Origin: Acetobacter ascendens
GTDB taxonomy: Bacteria > Pseudomonadota > Alphaproteobacteria > Acetobacterales > Acetobacteraceae
Length of the DNA stretch: 64,000 nt
Reading direction: 5' to 3'
Assembly: GCF_001766235.1 (NCBI RefSeq)
Contig: NZ_CP015164.1
Coordinates: 2,259,001-2,323,000 of the forward strand
Part shown: positions 9,643-19,216 of the stretch, piece by piece
Position numbering within the stretch: position 1 is the stretch's first letter
Layout of the letters: each line of letters starts with the position of its first letter
Translations under genes and position numbers: made by a program
The notes under the pieces: model-generated
Told to the model about the DNA's origin: nothing
The model's input: only the letters and a program-made list of their open reading frames with translations
Databases searched by the model: none

Positions 9643-10830
9643 TTAGCGGTTCAGCGCGCTACGCAGGGCATCAACCAGATCGGTCTGTTCCCACGTAAAG
9701 GTGTCCAGCTTTGCATCTGGCTTGCGGCCAAAGTGACCATAAGCAGATGTAACAGCATAAATCGGGCGGTTCAGACGCAGGTGCTTACGGATACCACGCG
9801 GGGTAAGATCCATAACTTCACGCAGCACATCACCCAGACGGTTTTCATCTACGTCCTTGCCGGTTTCATCCAGATCCACATAGACGGACAGCGGATGAGA
9901 CACGCCAATGGCGTAGGAAAGCTGAATGGTGCAACGGTCTGCCAACCCAGCGGCCACAACGTTTTTGGCCAGATAACGGCAGGCATAAGCTGCAGAACGG
10001 TCAACCTTCGTGGGGTCCTTACCAGAGAATGCACCGCCACCATGCGGGGCTGCACCACCATAGGTATCCACAATAATCTTACGGCCTGTTAGCCCGCAGT
10101 CACCATCCGGGCCGCCAATTACGAACACACCCGTGGGGTTAACGTAGAATTCTTTTTCCGGCGGCACCCAGCCTTCGGGCAGCACATTCTTAACCACCTG
10201 ACCCAGACGGCCACGCAGTTCTTCCTGATTGATGCCTTCATCATGCTGGGTGGAGATCACCACCGAGGTAGCACCAACCGGACGGCCATTTACATAACGC
10301 AGGGTAACCTGGCTTTTGGCATCCGGCTGCAGGCCAGCCACAATCGGGTCACCCGCACGGCGCAGATCACGCATTTCATGCAGAATGCGGTGCGCATAGT
10401 AGATGGGGGCTGGCATAAGGGTATCGGTTTCGTTCGAGGCGTACCCGAACATGATCCCCTGATCGCCTGCGCCTTCATCTTTCTCGGCTGCGCTATCAAC
10501 GCCTACCGCAATATCGGCAGACTGCGCATGCAGATAATTGGCTGCTTCCGCACGGCGCCAGGAAAAACCTTCCTGATCGTAACCGATATCTTTGACAGCT
10601 TCGCGCGCCAGTTCAATCAGCTTGTCCGATGTAACGGAAGATGGGCCACGCACTTCACCCGCAAGAATGATGCGGTTGGTGGTTACCAGCGTTTCACAGG
10701 CAACGCGGGCTTCCGGATCTGCCGCAAGATAAGCGTCCAGAACGGTATCGCTGATCCGGTCAGCAACTTTATCGGGATGGCCTTCGGAAACAGACTCCGA
10801 AGTAAACAGAAAATCGCCGTCTTTACGCAT
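9643..10830 (-). CDS. metK: S-adenosylmethionine synthetase
   Basis: MetK makes S-adenosylmethionine from methionine and ATP. From the ATG at 10830 it is 395 residues, the usual size. Landmarks in order are [34 protein letters not shown], the [18 protein letters not shown] stretch and [19 protein letters not shown], which together form the ATP, methionine and metal sites. The open frame continues 33 codons upstream without family similarity. I looked in the 188-bp upstream region for a SAM riboswitch and did not recognise one. It is the first gene of a metK-trmB unit. Confidence 0.97.
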   Translation of the reverse strand: MRKDGDFLFTSESVSEGHPDKVADRISDTVLDAYLAADPEARVACETLVTTNRIILAGEVRGPSSVTSDKLIELAREAVKDIGYDQEGFSWRRAEAANYLHAQSADIAVGVDSAAEKDEGAGDQGIMFGYASNETDTLMPAPIYYAHRILHEMRDLRRAGDPIVAGLQPDAKSQVTLRYVNGRPVGATSVVISTQHDEGINQEELRGRLGQVVKNVLPEGWVPPEKEFYVNPTGVFVIGGPDGDCGLTGRKIIVDTYGGAAPHGGGAFSGKDPTKVDRSAAYACRYLAKNVVAAGLADRCTIQLSYAIGVSHPLSVYVDLDETGKDVDENRLGDVLREVMDLTPRGIRKHLRLNRPIYAVTSAYGHFGRKPDAKLDTFTWEQTDLVDALRSALNR

Positions 10831-10985
10831 GATGGTGCCGTTTGCCCCACGCACTGTGAAAAAGGAAACAGAAGCCCGCCCTAAAAAAGGGGGACGAGGT
10901 CGTATGAAGGGATAGAAAGCAGCGGTCAAGAGTATTGGCCAAACAGGCCACCCAGAAACGCCGTTTTCAGCCTTGCGCCCAACGC

Positions 10986-11006
10986 GGGGCGGACACTGCC
11001 CGCCCC
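10986..11006 (-). terminator. Hairpin downstream of dapB
   Basis: GGGGCGG/CCGCCCC (10986-10992 with 11000-11006, 7-base loop) lies 12 bases past the dapB stop on the minus strand. The stem is strong but has no following U-run. The rest of 10831-11018 is the metK leader, in which I see no recognisable regulatory element. Confidence 0.5.
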
Positions 11007-11018
11007 TTTAAGTTGGCA

Positions 11019-11798
11019 TTATAGCGGGGGCAGGCCCAGCACATCTTCCATGCTGTAAAGGCCGGGTTTGTGCCCTTTTACCCACTTGGCAGCACGTACC
11101 GCACCTGTGGCAAAAATGCGCCGATCAAACGCACGATGGCCCAGAACAATCTGCTCATCGGCTGATGTGAACAATACTTCATGTTCGCCCACAATCTGCC
11201 CACCGCGCAGGGCTGCAAAGCCAATGGCCCCTTCCTTACGGGGGCCAGTATGGCCATCACGCCCACTTTCGCGCACGTCTGCCAGCTTTACACCACGCCC
11301 TTGCGCCACGGCCTCACCAATAGCCAAGGCTGTACCTGATGGCGCATCCACTTTCTGCCTATGGTGCATTTCCACAATTTCAGCATCGTAGGAGTCTGCC
11401 GGCAGCACGCGTGCCATCATCTGCGCCAAACGCTGTACCAATGTGACACCGGGAGAGTAATTGGCAGCATGCACCACAGCAATTTTTTCTGCTGCTTTGT
11501 TTACGGCTGCCTGTTGCTCTGCTGAAAGGCCAGTTGTGCCTAGCACCCATGCCGTACCTGCTGCTGCTAATGCCTGTGCGTTCGGGATAACCGTATCAGC
11601 GTGGGTGAAATCGATCACCACATCGCTGTTGGCTGCAAGCTCAGCCATATCCTTAAACAGCGCCACCCCTTGGGGCAGGCCACTGGCAGCTTCTGGCTTA
11701 CGTGTTGTGCCACCAGAAAGAATTGCCCCTGCAGCTTGCACTTCTTCTACTAAAAGACGGCCCACGCGCCCCGTTATGCCTGCAATACCGATACGCAT
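11019..11798 (-). CDS. dapB: 4-hydroxy-tetrahydrodipicolinate reductase
   Basis: DapB reduces hydroxy-tetrahydrodipicolinate with NAD(P)H in the diaminopimelate/lysine pathway and so supplies peptidoglycan and protein synthesis. The protein is 259 residues. It has the N-terminal nucleotide-binding motif MRIGIAGITGRVGRLL, VIDFTHADTV, GTTGLSAEQ, the NYSPGVTL segment, EMHHRQKVDAPSGTAL with the catalytic His/Lys pair, and ALRGGQIVGEHEVLF near the end. It starts six bases after the dnaJ stop, so it should be cotranscribed with the chaperone gene. A GC-rich hairpin follows. Confidence 0.97.
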   Translation of the reverse strand: MRIGIAGITGRVGRLLVEEVQAAGAILSGGTTRKPEAASGLPQGVALFKDMAELAANSDVVIDFTHADTVIPNAQALAAAGTAWVLGTTGLSAEQQAAVNKAAEKIAVVHAANYSPGVTLVQRLAQMMARVLPADSYDAEIVEMHHRQKVDAPSGTALAIGEAVAQGRGVKLADVRESGRDGHTGPRKEGAIGFAALRGGQIVGEHEVLFTSADEQIVLGHRAFDRRIFATGAVRAAKWVKGHKPGLYSMEDVLGLPPL

Positions 11799-11804
11799 GA
11801 GCGC

Positions 11805-12947
11805 TTATTCCTTCCCTTCAAAAAAGTCCCGCACGCGGCGGAAGAAGCCAGTATGTTCGGGGCTTTGCTTCACATCCTCACCGGCTTCTTTTTCAAATTC
11901 TTCCAGCAGTTCACGCTGACGCTTGCTGAGGTTTTGTGGTGTTTCCACCGCAACCTGAATGTACATATCGCCACGGGCGGTGGAACGCAGAACCGAGAAC
12001 CCTTTACCACGCAGGCGGAAATGCGCGCCTGTTTGCGTGCCAGCCGGAATTTTCACCTTGGTGCGAGAGCCATCAATAACAGGCACTTCAATTTCTGTAC
12101 CCAAAGCAGCTTGCGCCATGCGCAACGGCACACGGCAATAGATATTGGCACCATCGCGCTGGAAGATACCGTGTTCATCTATGGAAATCTGAATATACAG
12201 ATCACCCGGCGGAACACCGTTACCCCCAGCCTCTCCTTCGCCAGAAAGGCGGATGCGGGTGCCCTCTTCCACCCCGGCAGGAATCTGCACTTCAACCGTG
12301 CGTTCTTTTTCTATGGTGCCTTCACCGTGGCAAACCTTGCAGGGGTTTTTCACCACCTTGCCAGCGCCATGACAGGTTGGGCATGGGCGTTCCACCACAA
12401 AGAAACCCTGCTGCGCCCGCACTTTGCCTGCGCCGTGGCAGCTTGGGCAAACTTCAACACCCGATGCACCATCGTTAGAGCCTGTGCCGTGGCAGGATTC
12501 GCACGCTACACGGGTAATTACCCGCACATCTTTCTTTACGCCGGCAAAAGCTTCTTCCAGCGTGATTTCAACATGAGTCTGGATATCATTACCGGTGCGG
12601 GCACGGCCACCACGGCGACCGCCCATCATGTCACCAAACATCTGTTCGAAAATATCGCCCAGACCACCGCCACCAAAGCCACCGCTAAAGTCAAACCCGC
12701 CGGGGCCAGGGCCACCACCTTCAAACGCCGCATGGCCGTACTGGTCATACGCAGCGCGCTTTTGTTCGTCCTTCAGGATATCGTAGGCTTGGTTGATTTC
12801 CTTAAATTTAGCTTCTGCTGCATCATCCCCCGGGTTCCGGTCGGGATGATACTTCATGGCCAGCCTGCGATAAGATTTCTTGAGTTCATCAGCCGTGGCT
12901 GTCCGGGAAACTTCAAGAATTGCGTAATAATCGAGCTGAGTGGCCAT
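11805..12947 (-). CDS. dnaJ: Molecular chaperone DnaJ (Hsp40)
   Basis: DnaJ delivers unfolded substrates to DnaK and stimulates its ATPase. The 380 residues contain the complete type I layout. The J domain (residues 1-70) carries the HPD motif in YHPDRNPGDDAAE. A Gly/Phe-rich linker follows (GGFDFSGGFGGGG). Four zinc-finger repeats come next (CESCHGTG, CPSCHGAG, CPTCHGAG, CKVCHGEG), and last the C-terminal substrate-binding domain (GDLYIQISIDEHGIFQRDG). A terminator hairpin separates it from dnaK upstream, so full expression would need read-through or its own promoter. dapB follows after six bases. Confidence 0.97.
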   Translation of the reverse strand: MATQLDYYAILEVSRTATADELKKSYRRLAMKYHPDRNPGDDAAEAKFKEINQAYDILKDEQKRAAYDQYGHAAFEGGGPGPGGFDFSGGFGGGGLGDIFEQMFGDMMGGRRGGRARTGNDIQTHVEITLEEAFAGVKKDVRVITRVACESCHGTGSNDGASGVEVCPSCHGAGKVRAQQGFFVVERPCPTCHGAGKVVKNPCKVCHGEGTIEKERTVEVQIPAGVEEGTRIRLSGEGEAGGNGVPPGDLYIQISIDEHGIFQRDGANIYCRVPLRMAQAALGTEIEVPVIDGSRTKVKIPAGTQTGAHFRLRGKGFSVLRSTARGDMYIQVAVETPQNLSKRQRELLEEFEKEAGEDVKQSPEHTGFFRRVRDFFEGKE

Positions 12948-13054
12948 GGAAGTCCTCTTGTCGGGGGCTGCCTCTAAAGCATGAGCACAGCATTTGTCCG
13001 AAACAACAAAAAGCGCCCGCCTTACAATGAAGCGCGGACGCCAGTAATAAAGTA

Positions 13055-13087
13055 AAGGGTGACTATGTTTGTCACATAGTCACCCTT
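13055..13087 (-). terminator. Terminator between dnaK and dnaJ
   Basis: A perfect 13-bp stem (13055-13067 with 13075-13087) and a 7-base loop are followed on the minus strand by the T-rich TTACTTTATTA. It starts 16 bases past the dnaK stop, so much of the dnaK transcript should end here, giving more DnaK than DnaJ. Confidence 0.8.
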
Positions 13088-13102
13088 GTGCATAGCGTCC
13101 GA

Positions 13103-15007
13103 TCAGGACTTCTTGCTGTCGTTCACGTCTTCAAAGTCAGCGTCAACGATCTCTTTTTCGTCCGGCTTTGCAGCTTCTGCTTCCGGAGCTGCTTCACCAG
13201 CCTGACCAGCCTTGTAAGCGGCTTCACCCACCTTCATAGCTGCCTGTGTCAGGCGTTCGGTTGCGCTTTTCAGAGCTTCTGCATCGGCGCCTTCCATCGC
13301 GGCCTTAACAGCAGCAATGGCGCTTTCTGCTTCGCTCTTTTCTGCGGCCGGAACCTTGTCACCAGCTTCAGTCAGAGACTTTTCAGTCTGGTGCACCAAA
13401 GCTTCAGCATTGTTGCGCAGTTCTACCTGCTCACGCTTGGCTTTATCGGCTTCAGCGTTGGCTTCAGCGTCTTTCACCATTTTGTCGATATCGGTATCGG
13501 ACAGACCACCAGAAGCCTGGATCTTGATCTGCTGTTCCTTACCGGTTGCCTTATCCTTAGCGGACACGGACACAATGCCGTTGGCATCAATATCGAAGGT
13601 CACTTCAATCTGTGGCACGCCACGCGGAGCTGCGGGAATACCCGTAAGGTCAAAGTTACCAAGCAGCTTGTTATCGGCTGCCATTTCGCGCTCGCCCTGA
13701 TAGACCTTAATGGTCACGGCGTTCTGGTTATCTTCCGCCGTGGAGAACACCTGGCTCTTTTTGGTCGGAATAGTTGTGTTGCGGTCGATCAGACGGGTGA
13801 ACACACCACCCAGCGTTTCAATACCCAGAGAAAGCGGGGTTACGTCCAGCAGCAGAACGTCTTTCACATCACCCTTCAGAACGGCACCCTGAATAGCGGC
13901 ACCAATAGCCACAACTTCATCGGGGTTCACGTTACGAGCAGGGTCTTTGCCAAAGAAGCCTTTAACCGTTTCGATAACCTTGGGCATACGGGTCATACCG
14001 CCAATCAGAATGACTTCGTCAATCTGAGAAGCAGACAGGCCAGCATCCTTCAGCGCTGCCTTACAGGGTTCCAGCGTACGCTGCACCAGATCGTCCACAA
14101 GGCTTTCCAGCTTAGCGCGGGTCAGCTTCAGAACAAGGTGTTTCGGGCCAGACGCATCGGCCGTGATGAACGGCAGGTTGATTTCTGTTTCCTTGGAGGA
14201 AGACAGTTCGATCTTGGCTTTTTCTGCCGCTTCTTTCAGACGCTGCAGAGCCAGCTTGTCAGACCGCAGATCAATACCCTGTTCGCGTTTGAACTCGTCT
14301 GCCAGATAACCGATGATGCGGTTATCAAAGTCTTCACCACCCAGGAACGTATCGCCATTGGTGGATTTGACTTCAATCACACCATCAGAAATTTCCAGAA
14401 CGGAAACGTCAAACGTGCCACCACCAAGGTCATACACAGCCACGGTGCCGCCGCTTTTCTTTTCCAGCCCGTAAGCCAGAGCAGCTGCTGTGGGTTCGTT
14501 GATAATACGCAGCACTTCAAGGCCTGCAATCTTACCTGCATCCTTGGTTGCCTGACGCTGGGCATCGTTAAAGTAAGCCGGAACGGTAATAACGGCCTGA
14601 GAAACTTTTTCGCCCAGATAGGATTCAGCCGTTTCCTTCATTTTGCCCAGAACGAAGGCGGAAATCTGTGAGGGGGCATATTTTTTGCCGCGCGCCTCAA
14701 CCCATGCATCGCCATTTTCACCCTGGACGATGGCATAGGGCACCATTTCCTTGTCTTTCTGGACAGTCGGATCATCAAAACGACGACCGATCAGACGCTT
14801 AACAGCGTAGAAAGTGTTAGCTGGGTTGGTAACTGCCTGACGCTTTGCAGCCTGCCCCACCAGCATTTCACCACCTTCGGTGAAAGCCACCATTGACGGG
14901 GTGGTGCGTGCGCCTTCGCTGTTTTCGATAACCTTAGTTTCGTTACCTTCACGCACTGCAACGCAGGAGTTGGTAGTACCAAGGTCGATACCAATAACTT
15001 TACTCAT
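13103..15007 (-). CDS. dnaK: Molecular chaperone DnaK (Hsp70)
   Basis: DnaK is the ATP-driven Hsp70 chaperone of the cytoplasm. From the ATG at 15007 it is 634 residues. The nucleotide-binding domain opens [18 protein letters not shown], with [30 protein letters not shown] and [11 protein letters not shown]; the [11 protein letters not shown] linker region follows. The substrate-binding domain includes [17 protein letters not shown]. The lid region ends in the acidic DADFEDVND followed by SKKS. A sigma32-like promoter lies 124-150 bases upstream. The longer frame to 15052 is not supported. The gene sits between grpE and dnaJ, all on the minus strand. Confidence 0.98.
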   Translation of the reverse strand: MSKVIGIDLGTTNSCVAVREGNETKVIENSEGARTTPSMVAFTEGGEMLVGQAAKRQAVTNPANTFYAVKRLIGRRFDDPTVQKDKEMVPYAIVQGENGDAWVEARGKKYAPSQISAFVLGKMKETAESYLGEKVSQAVITVPAYFNDAQRQATKDAGKIAGLEVLRIINEPTAAALAYGLEKKSGGTVAVYDLGGGTFDVSVLEISDGVIEVKSTNGDTFLGGEDFDNRIIGYLADEFKREQGIDLRSDKLALQRLKEAAEKAKIELSSSKETEINLPFITADASGPKHLVLKLTRAKLESLVDDLVQRTLEPCKAALKDAGLSASQIDEVILIGGMTRMPKVIETVKGFFGKDPARNVNPDEVVAIGAAIQGAVLKGDVKDVLLLDVTPLSLGIETLGGVFTRLIDRNTTIPTKKSQVFSTAEDNQNAVTIKVYQGEREMAADNKLLGNFDLTGIPAAPRGVPQIEVTFDIDANGIVSVSAKDKATGKEQQIKIQASGGLSDTDIDKMVKDAEANAEADKAKREQVELRNNAEALVHQTEKSLTEAGDKVPAAEKSEAESAIAAVKAAMEGADAEALKSATERLTQAAMKVGEAAYKAGQAGEAAPEAEAAKPDEKEIVDADFEDVNDSKKS

Positions 15008-15130
15008 TATATATTCCCTTTCAGCGACCTTATTTGGCCCGAAGCACCACAAAAGGCCCTTGCTTTCATTTACTTACCTATTCCTGCCCTTAATTGGGTT
15101 CAAGAAACAGGCTTGAATGATAAACCTGAT

Positions 15131-15157
15131 GTATGGTGGCGCTTTCTCTTTTTCAAG
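15131..15157 (-). promoter_or_regulatory. Sigma32-like heat-shock promoter of dnaK
   Basis: On the minus strand CTTGAAA (15157-15151) is followed after a 14-base spacer by CCATAC (15136-15131). This agrees with the heat-shock pattern CTTGAAA-N12-14-CCCATnT except in part of the -10. Its position, between grpE and dnaK and about 125 bases before the dnaK ATG, fits a dedicated heat-shock start. Confidence 0.6.
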
Positions 15158-15216
15158 AAGGGAAAACACCTTGGCAGGCAGGATTTTTCACCTGCCGCCA
15201 TGCCGTAACCTCCTGA

Positions 15217-15813
15217 TCAGGAAGCCTTGGCAACCACCACCATGGCTGGCTTAAGCAGGCGCCCGTGCAGCGTCCATGTTGGCGTCCAAGCCTGCATGAC
15301 CGTACCGGGTTCGTGCTCAGCGCTCGGCTGTTCTGCCATAGCCTGATGCAGGTTGGCATCAAACGGCTTACCTGCTGGGTCATCACACTTGATACCGTGA
15401 CGCTCCAGAATGGAAATAAAGGAGCGTTCCGTGCTTTCAATGCCTTCACGCATTTTGGTCAGCACAGAATCTTCGCCTTCCTGCGCAGGTGGCAGGCTAG
15501 CCAGCGCACGACGCAGGTTTTCTGCGGCTTCCACCACATCACGCGCAAATTTTTGCACGGCGTACTGGCGGGCATCATCCAGATCACGCTTGGCGCGGGC
15601 GCGCAGGTTCTGGTTTTCAGCCTCTGAACGCAGCCACTTTTCCTTAAATTCGGCAGCGCTCTGCTCAAGTTCATGAATACGCGCTTCCGGGTCTTCTGGC
15701 TGACCGTTCTGCGCAGCTTCAGCAGCAGCTTCGTGTTCTGGAGCCGTCTGCTCGGCCGGGGCCGGCTGTGCTGCCGGCGTTTCGACCTGTGTGGGATCTG
15801 TATCTTGGGTCAT
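15217..15813 (-). CDS. grpE: Nucleotide exchange factor GrpE
   Basis: GrpE releases ADP from DnaK. The frame from the ATG at 15813 gives 198 residues. It has a disordered Ala/Glu/Pro-rich N-terminus, a long coiled coil (about residues 45-100, including EFKEKWLRSEAENQNLRAR), then helices and the C-terminal beta domain with PFDANLHQAMAEQPS and GRLLKPAMVVVAKA. AAAAGG sits only one base before this ATG, which is abnormally close. A TTG or GTG start a few codons upstream (towards 15849) is therefore possible. The dnaK promoter lies in the 209 bases between the two genes, so the pair may be separate units. Confidence 0.95.
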   Translation of the reverse strand: MTQDTDPTQVETPAAQPAPAEQTAPEHEAAAEAAQNGQPEDPEARIHELEQSAAEFKEKWLRSEAENQNLRARAKRDLDDARQYAVQKFARDVVEAAENLRRALASLPPAQEGEDSVLTKMREGIESTERSFISILERHGIKCDDPAGKPFDANLHQAMAEQPSAEHEPGTVMQAWTPTWTLHGRLLKPAMVVVAKAS

Positions 15814-16007
15814 GCCTTTTGAAGTAAGCAACACAATCGCCGCCGACAAGACCCGCCACCCCTGCCATGTGCATGATTTTATGCCCTAACTACACAATGC
15901 TGAAAAAAGCTGGCCGAATTCTGGACAGGGGCACTTGGCAGGATAGGATGGCAGGGCCTAGTCTATAGGGCTTGCTCGCATGGCAGCAGGGAAGGACAAC
16001 GCAGACA

Positions 16008-16721
16008 ATGACAGAGCGCACCAAGCAGACAATTGCGCTGGTGGATGATGACCGCAATATCCTGACATCGGTGCAGATGACGCTGGAGGCAGAAGGCTTC
16101 AATGTTCGCACATATACAGATGGCGAATCGGCCTTACAGGGTTTAACGGCTTATCCGGTTGATCTGGCTGTTCTGGATATCAAAATGCCCCGCATGGATG
16201 GCATGGAACTTCTGCAACGGTTACGCACCCGCTCCAACCTGCCTGTCATTTTCCTGTCCTCCAAGAACGAGGAAGTTGACCAGCTTATGGGGCTGCGCCT
16301 TGGGGCGGATGATTACATCACCAAACCGTTCTCCCAACGCCTGCTGCTAGAGCGTATTCGTGCCCTTCTGCGCCGGAATGAAGTGAGCCGTGCAGAAGCC
16401 AATGGTGAACCTACAGGCGGCGCACTGGTGCGTGGCAACCTTTCCTTGGATGAGCTGCGCCACAAATGCACATGGAAAGGGGAAGATGTGCCCCTGACCG
16501 TAACGGAATTTCTGTTGGTAAAAACACTCGCCCAGCGCCCCGGACTGGTGAAATCCCGCGATCAACTGATTGATGCTGCGTATGGAGACACCGTCTATGT
16601 GGATGACCGCACCATTGATAGCCATATCAAACGTGTGCGCAAAAAATTCCGCCAAGTGGATGACGAGTTCAACCAGATCGAAACCCTATACGGTATCGGT
16701 TACCGATATCGGGAAGACTGA
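16008..16721 (+). CDS. chvI: Two-component response regulator ChvI
   Basis: ChvI is an OmpR-type DNA-binding regulator paired with the kinase encoded next. The protein is 237 residues. The receiver domain (1-120) has the acidic pocket IALVDDDRN, phospho-acceptor Asp57 in [18 protein letters not shown] and the KPF motif. The winged-helix output domain (135-235) ends [13 protein letters not shown] and [10 protein letters not shown]. The start at 16008 follows GGGAAGGA. In alphaproteobacteria ChvI-ChvG responds to acid and envelope stress, which would suit an acid-producing host. The kinase starts nine bases downstream. Confidence 0.92.
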   Translation: MTERTKQTIALVDDDRNILTSVQMTLEAEGFNVRTYTDGESALQGLTAYPVDLAVLDIKMPRMDGMELLQRLRTRSNLPVIFLSSKNEEVDQLMGLRLGADDYITKPFSQRLLLERIRALLRRNEVSRAEANGEPTGGALVRGNLSLDELRHKCTWKGEDVPLTVTEFLLVKTLAQRPGLVKSRDQLIDAAYGDTVYVDDRTIDSHIKRVRKKFRQVDDEFNQIETLYGIGYRYRED

Positions 16722-16730
16722 TCGCGGTTC

Positions 16731-18533
16731 ATGACCAGCCAGCCCGCCTCTTCTTTTTTCAAGGCGCTGGCAGGCCGCATTAGTGGCCTGCATTATCTGT
16801 CCATGCCGGGCAACAAGCCCCGCAAAGGTAGCATAGAAGCCACAGCGGCTTATCAGGCATCCCGCACGCGGCTGATTTCTCCGCTGATGCGGCGGGTCTT
16901 GCTGGTTAACATTTTGCCGATTGCCCTGCTGGGCGTGACCATTCTGTTTCTGAACCAGTTTCGGAACGGCTTGCTGGCAACAGAAGTAACGGCGCTGCGT
17001 GAACAAGCCCGAATTTATGCGGGGGCATTGGGGCAAAGTGCCGTACGCGCATCGCACCCACACGCCACTAACCCGCAAGACCGTGCCTATGTGCTAGAAG
17101 AAACTCTGGCCCGCCCACTGCTGCTGCGGCTTACGGAACCAAGCCCCAACGCCCATGCCCGCCTGTTTGGGCCAGATGGCCGCCTTGTGGCTGACAATCT
17201 GGCAGATTGGCCTGAAACGGCAGAGCCCACCCCAGCTACACCGCGCAATGAACAGCGTGTCAAAACCATTCCTTTTCCACCAGTCACGCAGCCCGGCATT
17301 TATGAACGGTTTCTGACATGGCTATGGGGGAGCCATAATTCGGGCATTGTCACGCTGAATACGGATGAGGAAGACATTCCTGCCCGGCCCTCCGGCACAG
17401 CCATCGGCACAAAAGGCGCCCCGCCGCCGCCTCCACTGGAAGCGCCGCCCTATATCCGGCGCACCGCGCGGGGGCGCCTGATTATTACGGTGGCTGAACC
17501 CGTAATGCACGATGGCAGCACTATTGGCATTATTCAGCTTACCCGCGTGGCCTCACAGGTTGATCGTTCCCTATTTGCCATTCGGTCTTCCATTCTGTCT
17601 GTCTTTCTGATGGCACTTGTGCTGACGGTACTGCTTTCGTGGTACCTCTCACTCACCATTGCGCGGCCACTGTTGCGGCTGGCGGCATCGGCACAGGTTA
17701 TGCGAGATGCAACTGGCCGCACGGGCACCGTGCCTGCCCGCTTGCTGGCCCGACGTGATGAAATTGGCGATGTGGCTCGCGCCCTGCAAGCCAGTGCACA
17801 AGCGCTCTGGAAGCGGATGGACGCCATTGAACGCTTTGCCGCAGATGTCAGTCACGAAATCAAAAATCCGCTGTCTTCCATCCGCTCGGCGATTGAAACA
17901 CTGTTGCGTATTGAAGACCTGAACCAGCAGCGCCGCTTGCTGACCATTATCAACGATGATGTGCGCAGGCTGGACAGGCTAATTACCGATATTTCAGACG
18001 CCAGCCGTCTGGATGCAGAAATGTCTCGTGCAAAGGCCGAACCTGTTGCCATTGCACCACTGCTTTCTGTTCTGGCGGAAATTCAGCAGGCCACCCGGCA
18101 AGATGGGCAACCCATTGTGCAAACAAATGTGCAAGGGGATACGCCAGAAAGCCCGCTAGAAGTTCTGGCGGTAGAAGACCGGCTTGTGCAGGTTTTGCGC
18201 AACCTGATTGGTAATGCCATTTCCTTTTCTCCACCCAATGGTCACATCACCCTTTCGGCTATGCCAACAGGTAAGATGGTGATCATTTCTGTGGCAGATG
18301 AAGGCCCAGGCATTCCACAGGCTAAGCTGGATTCGATTTTTGACCGCTTTTATTCCGAGCGCCCGAAGAATGAAAACTTCGGCCAACACTCGGGCTTAGG
18401 GCTTTCTATCAGTCGGCAGATTATAGAAGCCCTGCACGGCACGATTTCTGTTGATAATCTGCACAACCAGAATGGGCAGGTTATTGGGGCCTGTTTTACC
18501 ATTCAGCTTCCCCGGGTCATTGTAACCCGTTAG
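16731..18533 (+). CDS. chvG: Sensor histidine kinase ChvG
   Basis: This 600-residue membrane kinase is the partner of ChvI. Layout: a basic cytoplasmic N-terminus; TM1 at about 57-78 (VLLVNILPIALLGV); a periplasmic stimulus-sensing domain; TM2 at about 285-305; HAMP; a HisKA domain with phospho-acceptor His375 in DVSHEIKNPLSS; and a HATPase domain with the N box NLIGNAISFSPP, VADEGPGIP and GLGLSISRQI. The sensor domain carries an insertion rich in proline (PPPPPLEAPP). In other alphaproteobacteria the periplasmic repressor ExoR acts on this domain; no exoR is in the window. The start lies nine bases after the chvI stop. Confidence 0.92.
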   Translation: MTSQPASSFFKALAGRISGLHYLSMPGNKPRKGSIEATAAYQASRTRLISPLMRRVLLVNILPIALLGVTILFLNQFRNGLLATEVTALREQARIYAGALGQSAVRASHPHATNPQDRAYVLEETLARPLLLRLTEPSPNAHARLFGPDGRLVADNLADWPETAEPTPATPRNEQRVKTIPFPPVTQPGIYERFLTWLWGSHNSGIVTLNTDEEDIPARPSGTAIGTKGAPPPPPLEAPPYIRRTARGRLIITVAEPVMHDGSTIGIIQLTRVASQVDRSLFAIRSSILSVFLMALVLTVLLSWYLSLTIARPLLRLAASAQVMRDATGRTGTVPARLLARRDEIGDVARALQASAQALWKRMDAIERFAADVSHEIKNPLSSIRSAIETLLRIEDLNQQRRLLTIINDDVRRLDRLITDISDASRLDAEMSRAKAEPVAIAPLLSVLAEIQQATRQDGQPIVQTNVQGDTPESPLEVLAVEDRLVQVLRNLIGNAISFSPPNGHITLSAMPTGKMVIISVADEGPGIPQAKLDSIFDRFYSERPKNENFGQHSGLGLSISRQIIEALHGTISVDNLHNQNGQVIGACFTIQLPRVIVTR

Positions 18534-18553
18534 CCCGACACAACCGGGCACAT

Positions 18554-18952
18554 TCAGAAAGCGTAATTTTCTTCCTCCGCTTCAGCCATTTCTTCCTGCA
18601 CAACCAGCTCAAAAATAATTTTGGGCTGGGAAGAAGGTGCATCCTTCAACCACATCAGTGTCATGATTGGGGAAATGGAAGGGAAAAACTGCCGAAAAAC
18701 GGGAAAACAGGAAGGGAAATTTTCGGCATCAGCAACTGTGCAGAGAATATGAGTGACATCATGCAAGGCATGCCCCTGCTTGGCCAGAAGCTCTACGCCT
18801 TGCTCCAGTGCTGCACGGCACTGCTCAGCCATCTCCAGCCCTTTGATATGCGGAGCCGTTATGCCTGAAAGAACAAATCCACCCGTTATATGTTTAAGAT
18901 GCGGTGTATACTGTTTCACCAAAGCCCGATCTGCCTGTTGTTTTTGCGTCAT
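18554..18952 (-). CDS. Rid-family (YjgF/RidA-like) protein lacking the catalytic arginine
   Basis: This 132-residue protein has the YjgF/RidA fold pattern: GGFVLSGITAPHIKG, a long helix with EQCRAALEQGVELLAKQG, HDVTHILCTVAD and a final beta strand IIFELVV. In RidA enamine/imine deaminases the penultimate segment reads VARLPK and its arginine binds the substrate carboxylate. Here the aligned segment is LKDAPS, with no arginine. It probably belongs to a Rid subfamily without standard deaminase activity. The C-terminal tail is strongly acidic. It is convergent with chvG and divergent from rapZ. Its function is unknown. Confidence 0.75.
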   Translation of the reverse strand: MTQKQQADRALVKQYTPHLKHITGGFVLSGITAPHIKGLEMAEQCRAALEQGVELLAKQGHALHDVTHILCTVADAENFPSCFPVFRQFFPSISPIMTLMWLKDAPSSQPKIIFELVVQEEMAEAEEENYAF

Positions 18953-19002
18953 GACAATGTCAGGACGTAAGGCAAGAACGAACGAACCGCAATTTTCTCT
19001 TT

Positions 19003-19050
19003 CGTAACAAACGCCTTGTTTTACGTCACAAAACGCAACGATGTGTTACG
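19003..19050. promoter_or_regulatory. Possible operator between rid gene and rapZ
   Basis: The inverted heptamers CGTAACA (19003-19009) and TGTTACG (19044-19050) lie in the 264-bp divergent region, with a related TTTTACG between them. The spacing suggests a looped or double site, but no known regulator matches and chance is possible. I see nothing else in 18953-19216. Confidence 0.25.
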
Positions 19051-19216
19051 AAGTGATGCCTGCCTTGAGGATAATGCCTTCTCACAACCAGCCAAACTGC
19101 AGTAAAGTGGCTAAGCAAAGCACTTAACAGGTTTACTGGCTGATTCCGGGTTCTGGCACCTTTGTGCATTATCAATCAGCACCTACCAGCCTCAAGATGG
19201 AGAGGAAAAGCCGTTC

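Noticed and set aside
10831..11018. SAM riboswitch in front of metK
   Set aside because: I looked for SAM-II and SAM/SAH-type conserved stretches on the minus strand and recognised none.
13088..14671. 527-codon open frame antisense to dnaK
   Set aside because: It is a shadow of dnaK codon structure; the Phe/His/Gln-rich translation has no domain.
15098..15105. Second heat-shock -35 (CTTGAAC) nearer dnaK
   Set aside because: No matching -10 at the correct distance; the upstream pair at 15131-15157 fits better.
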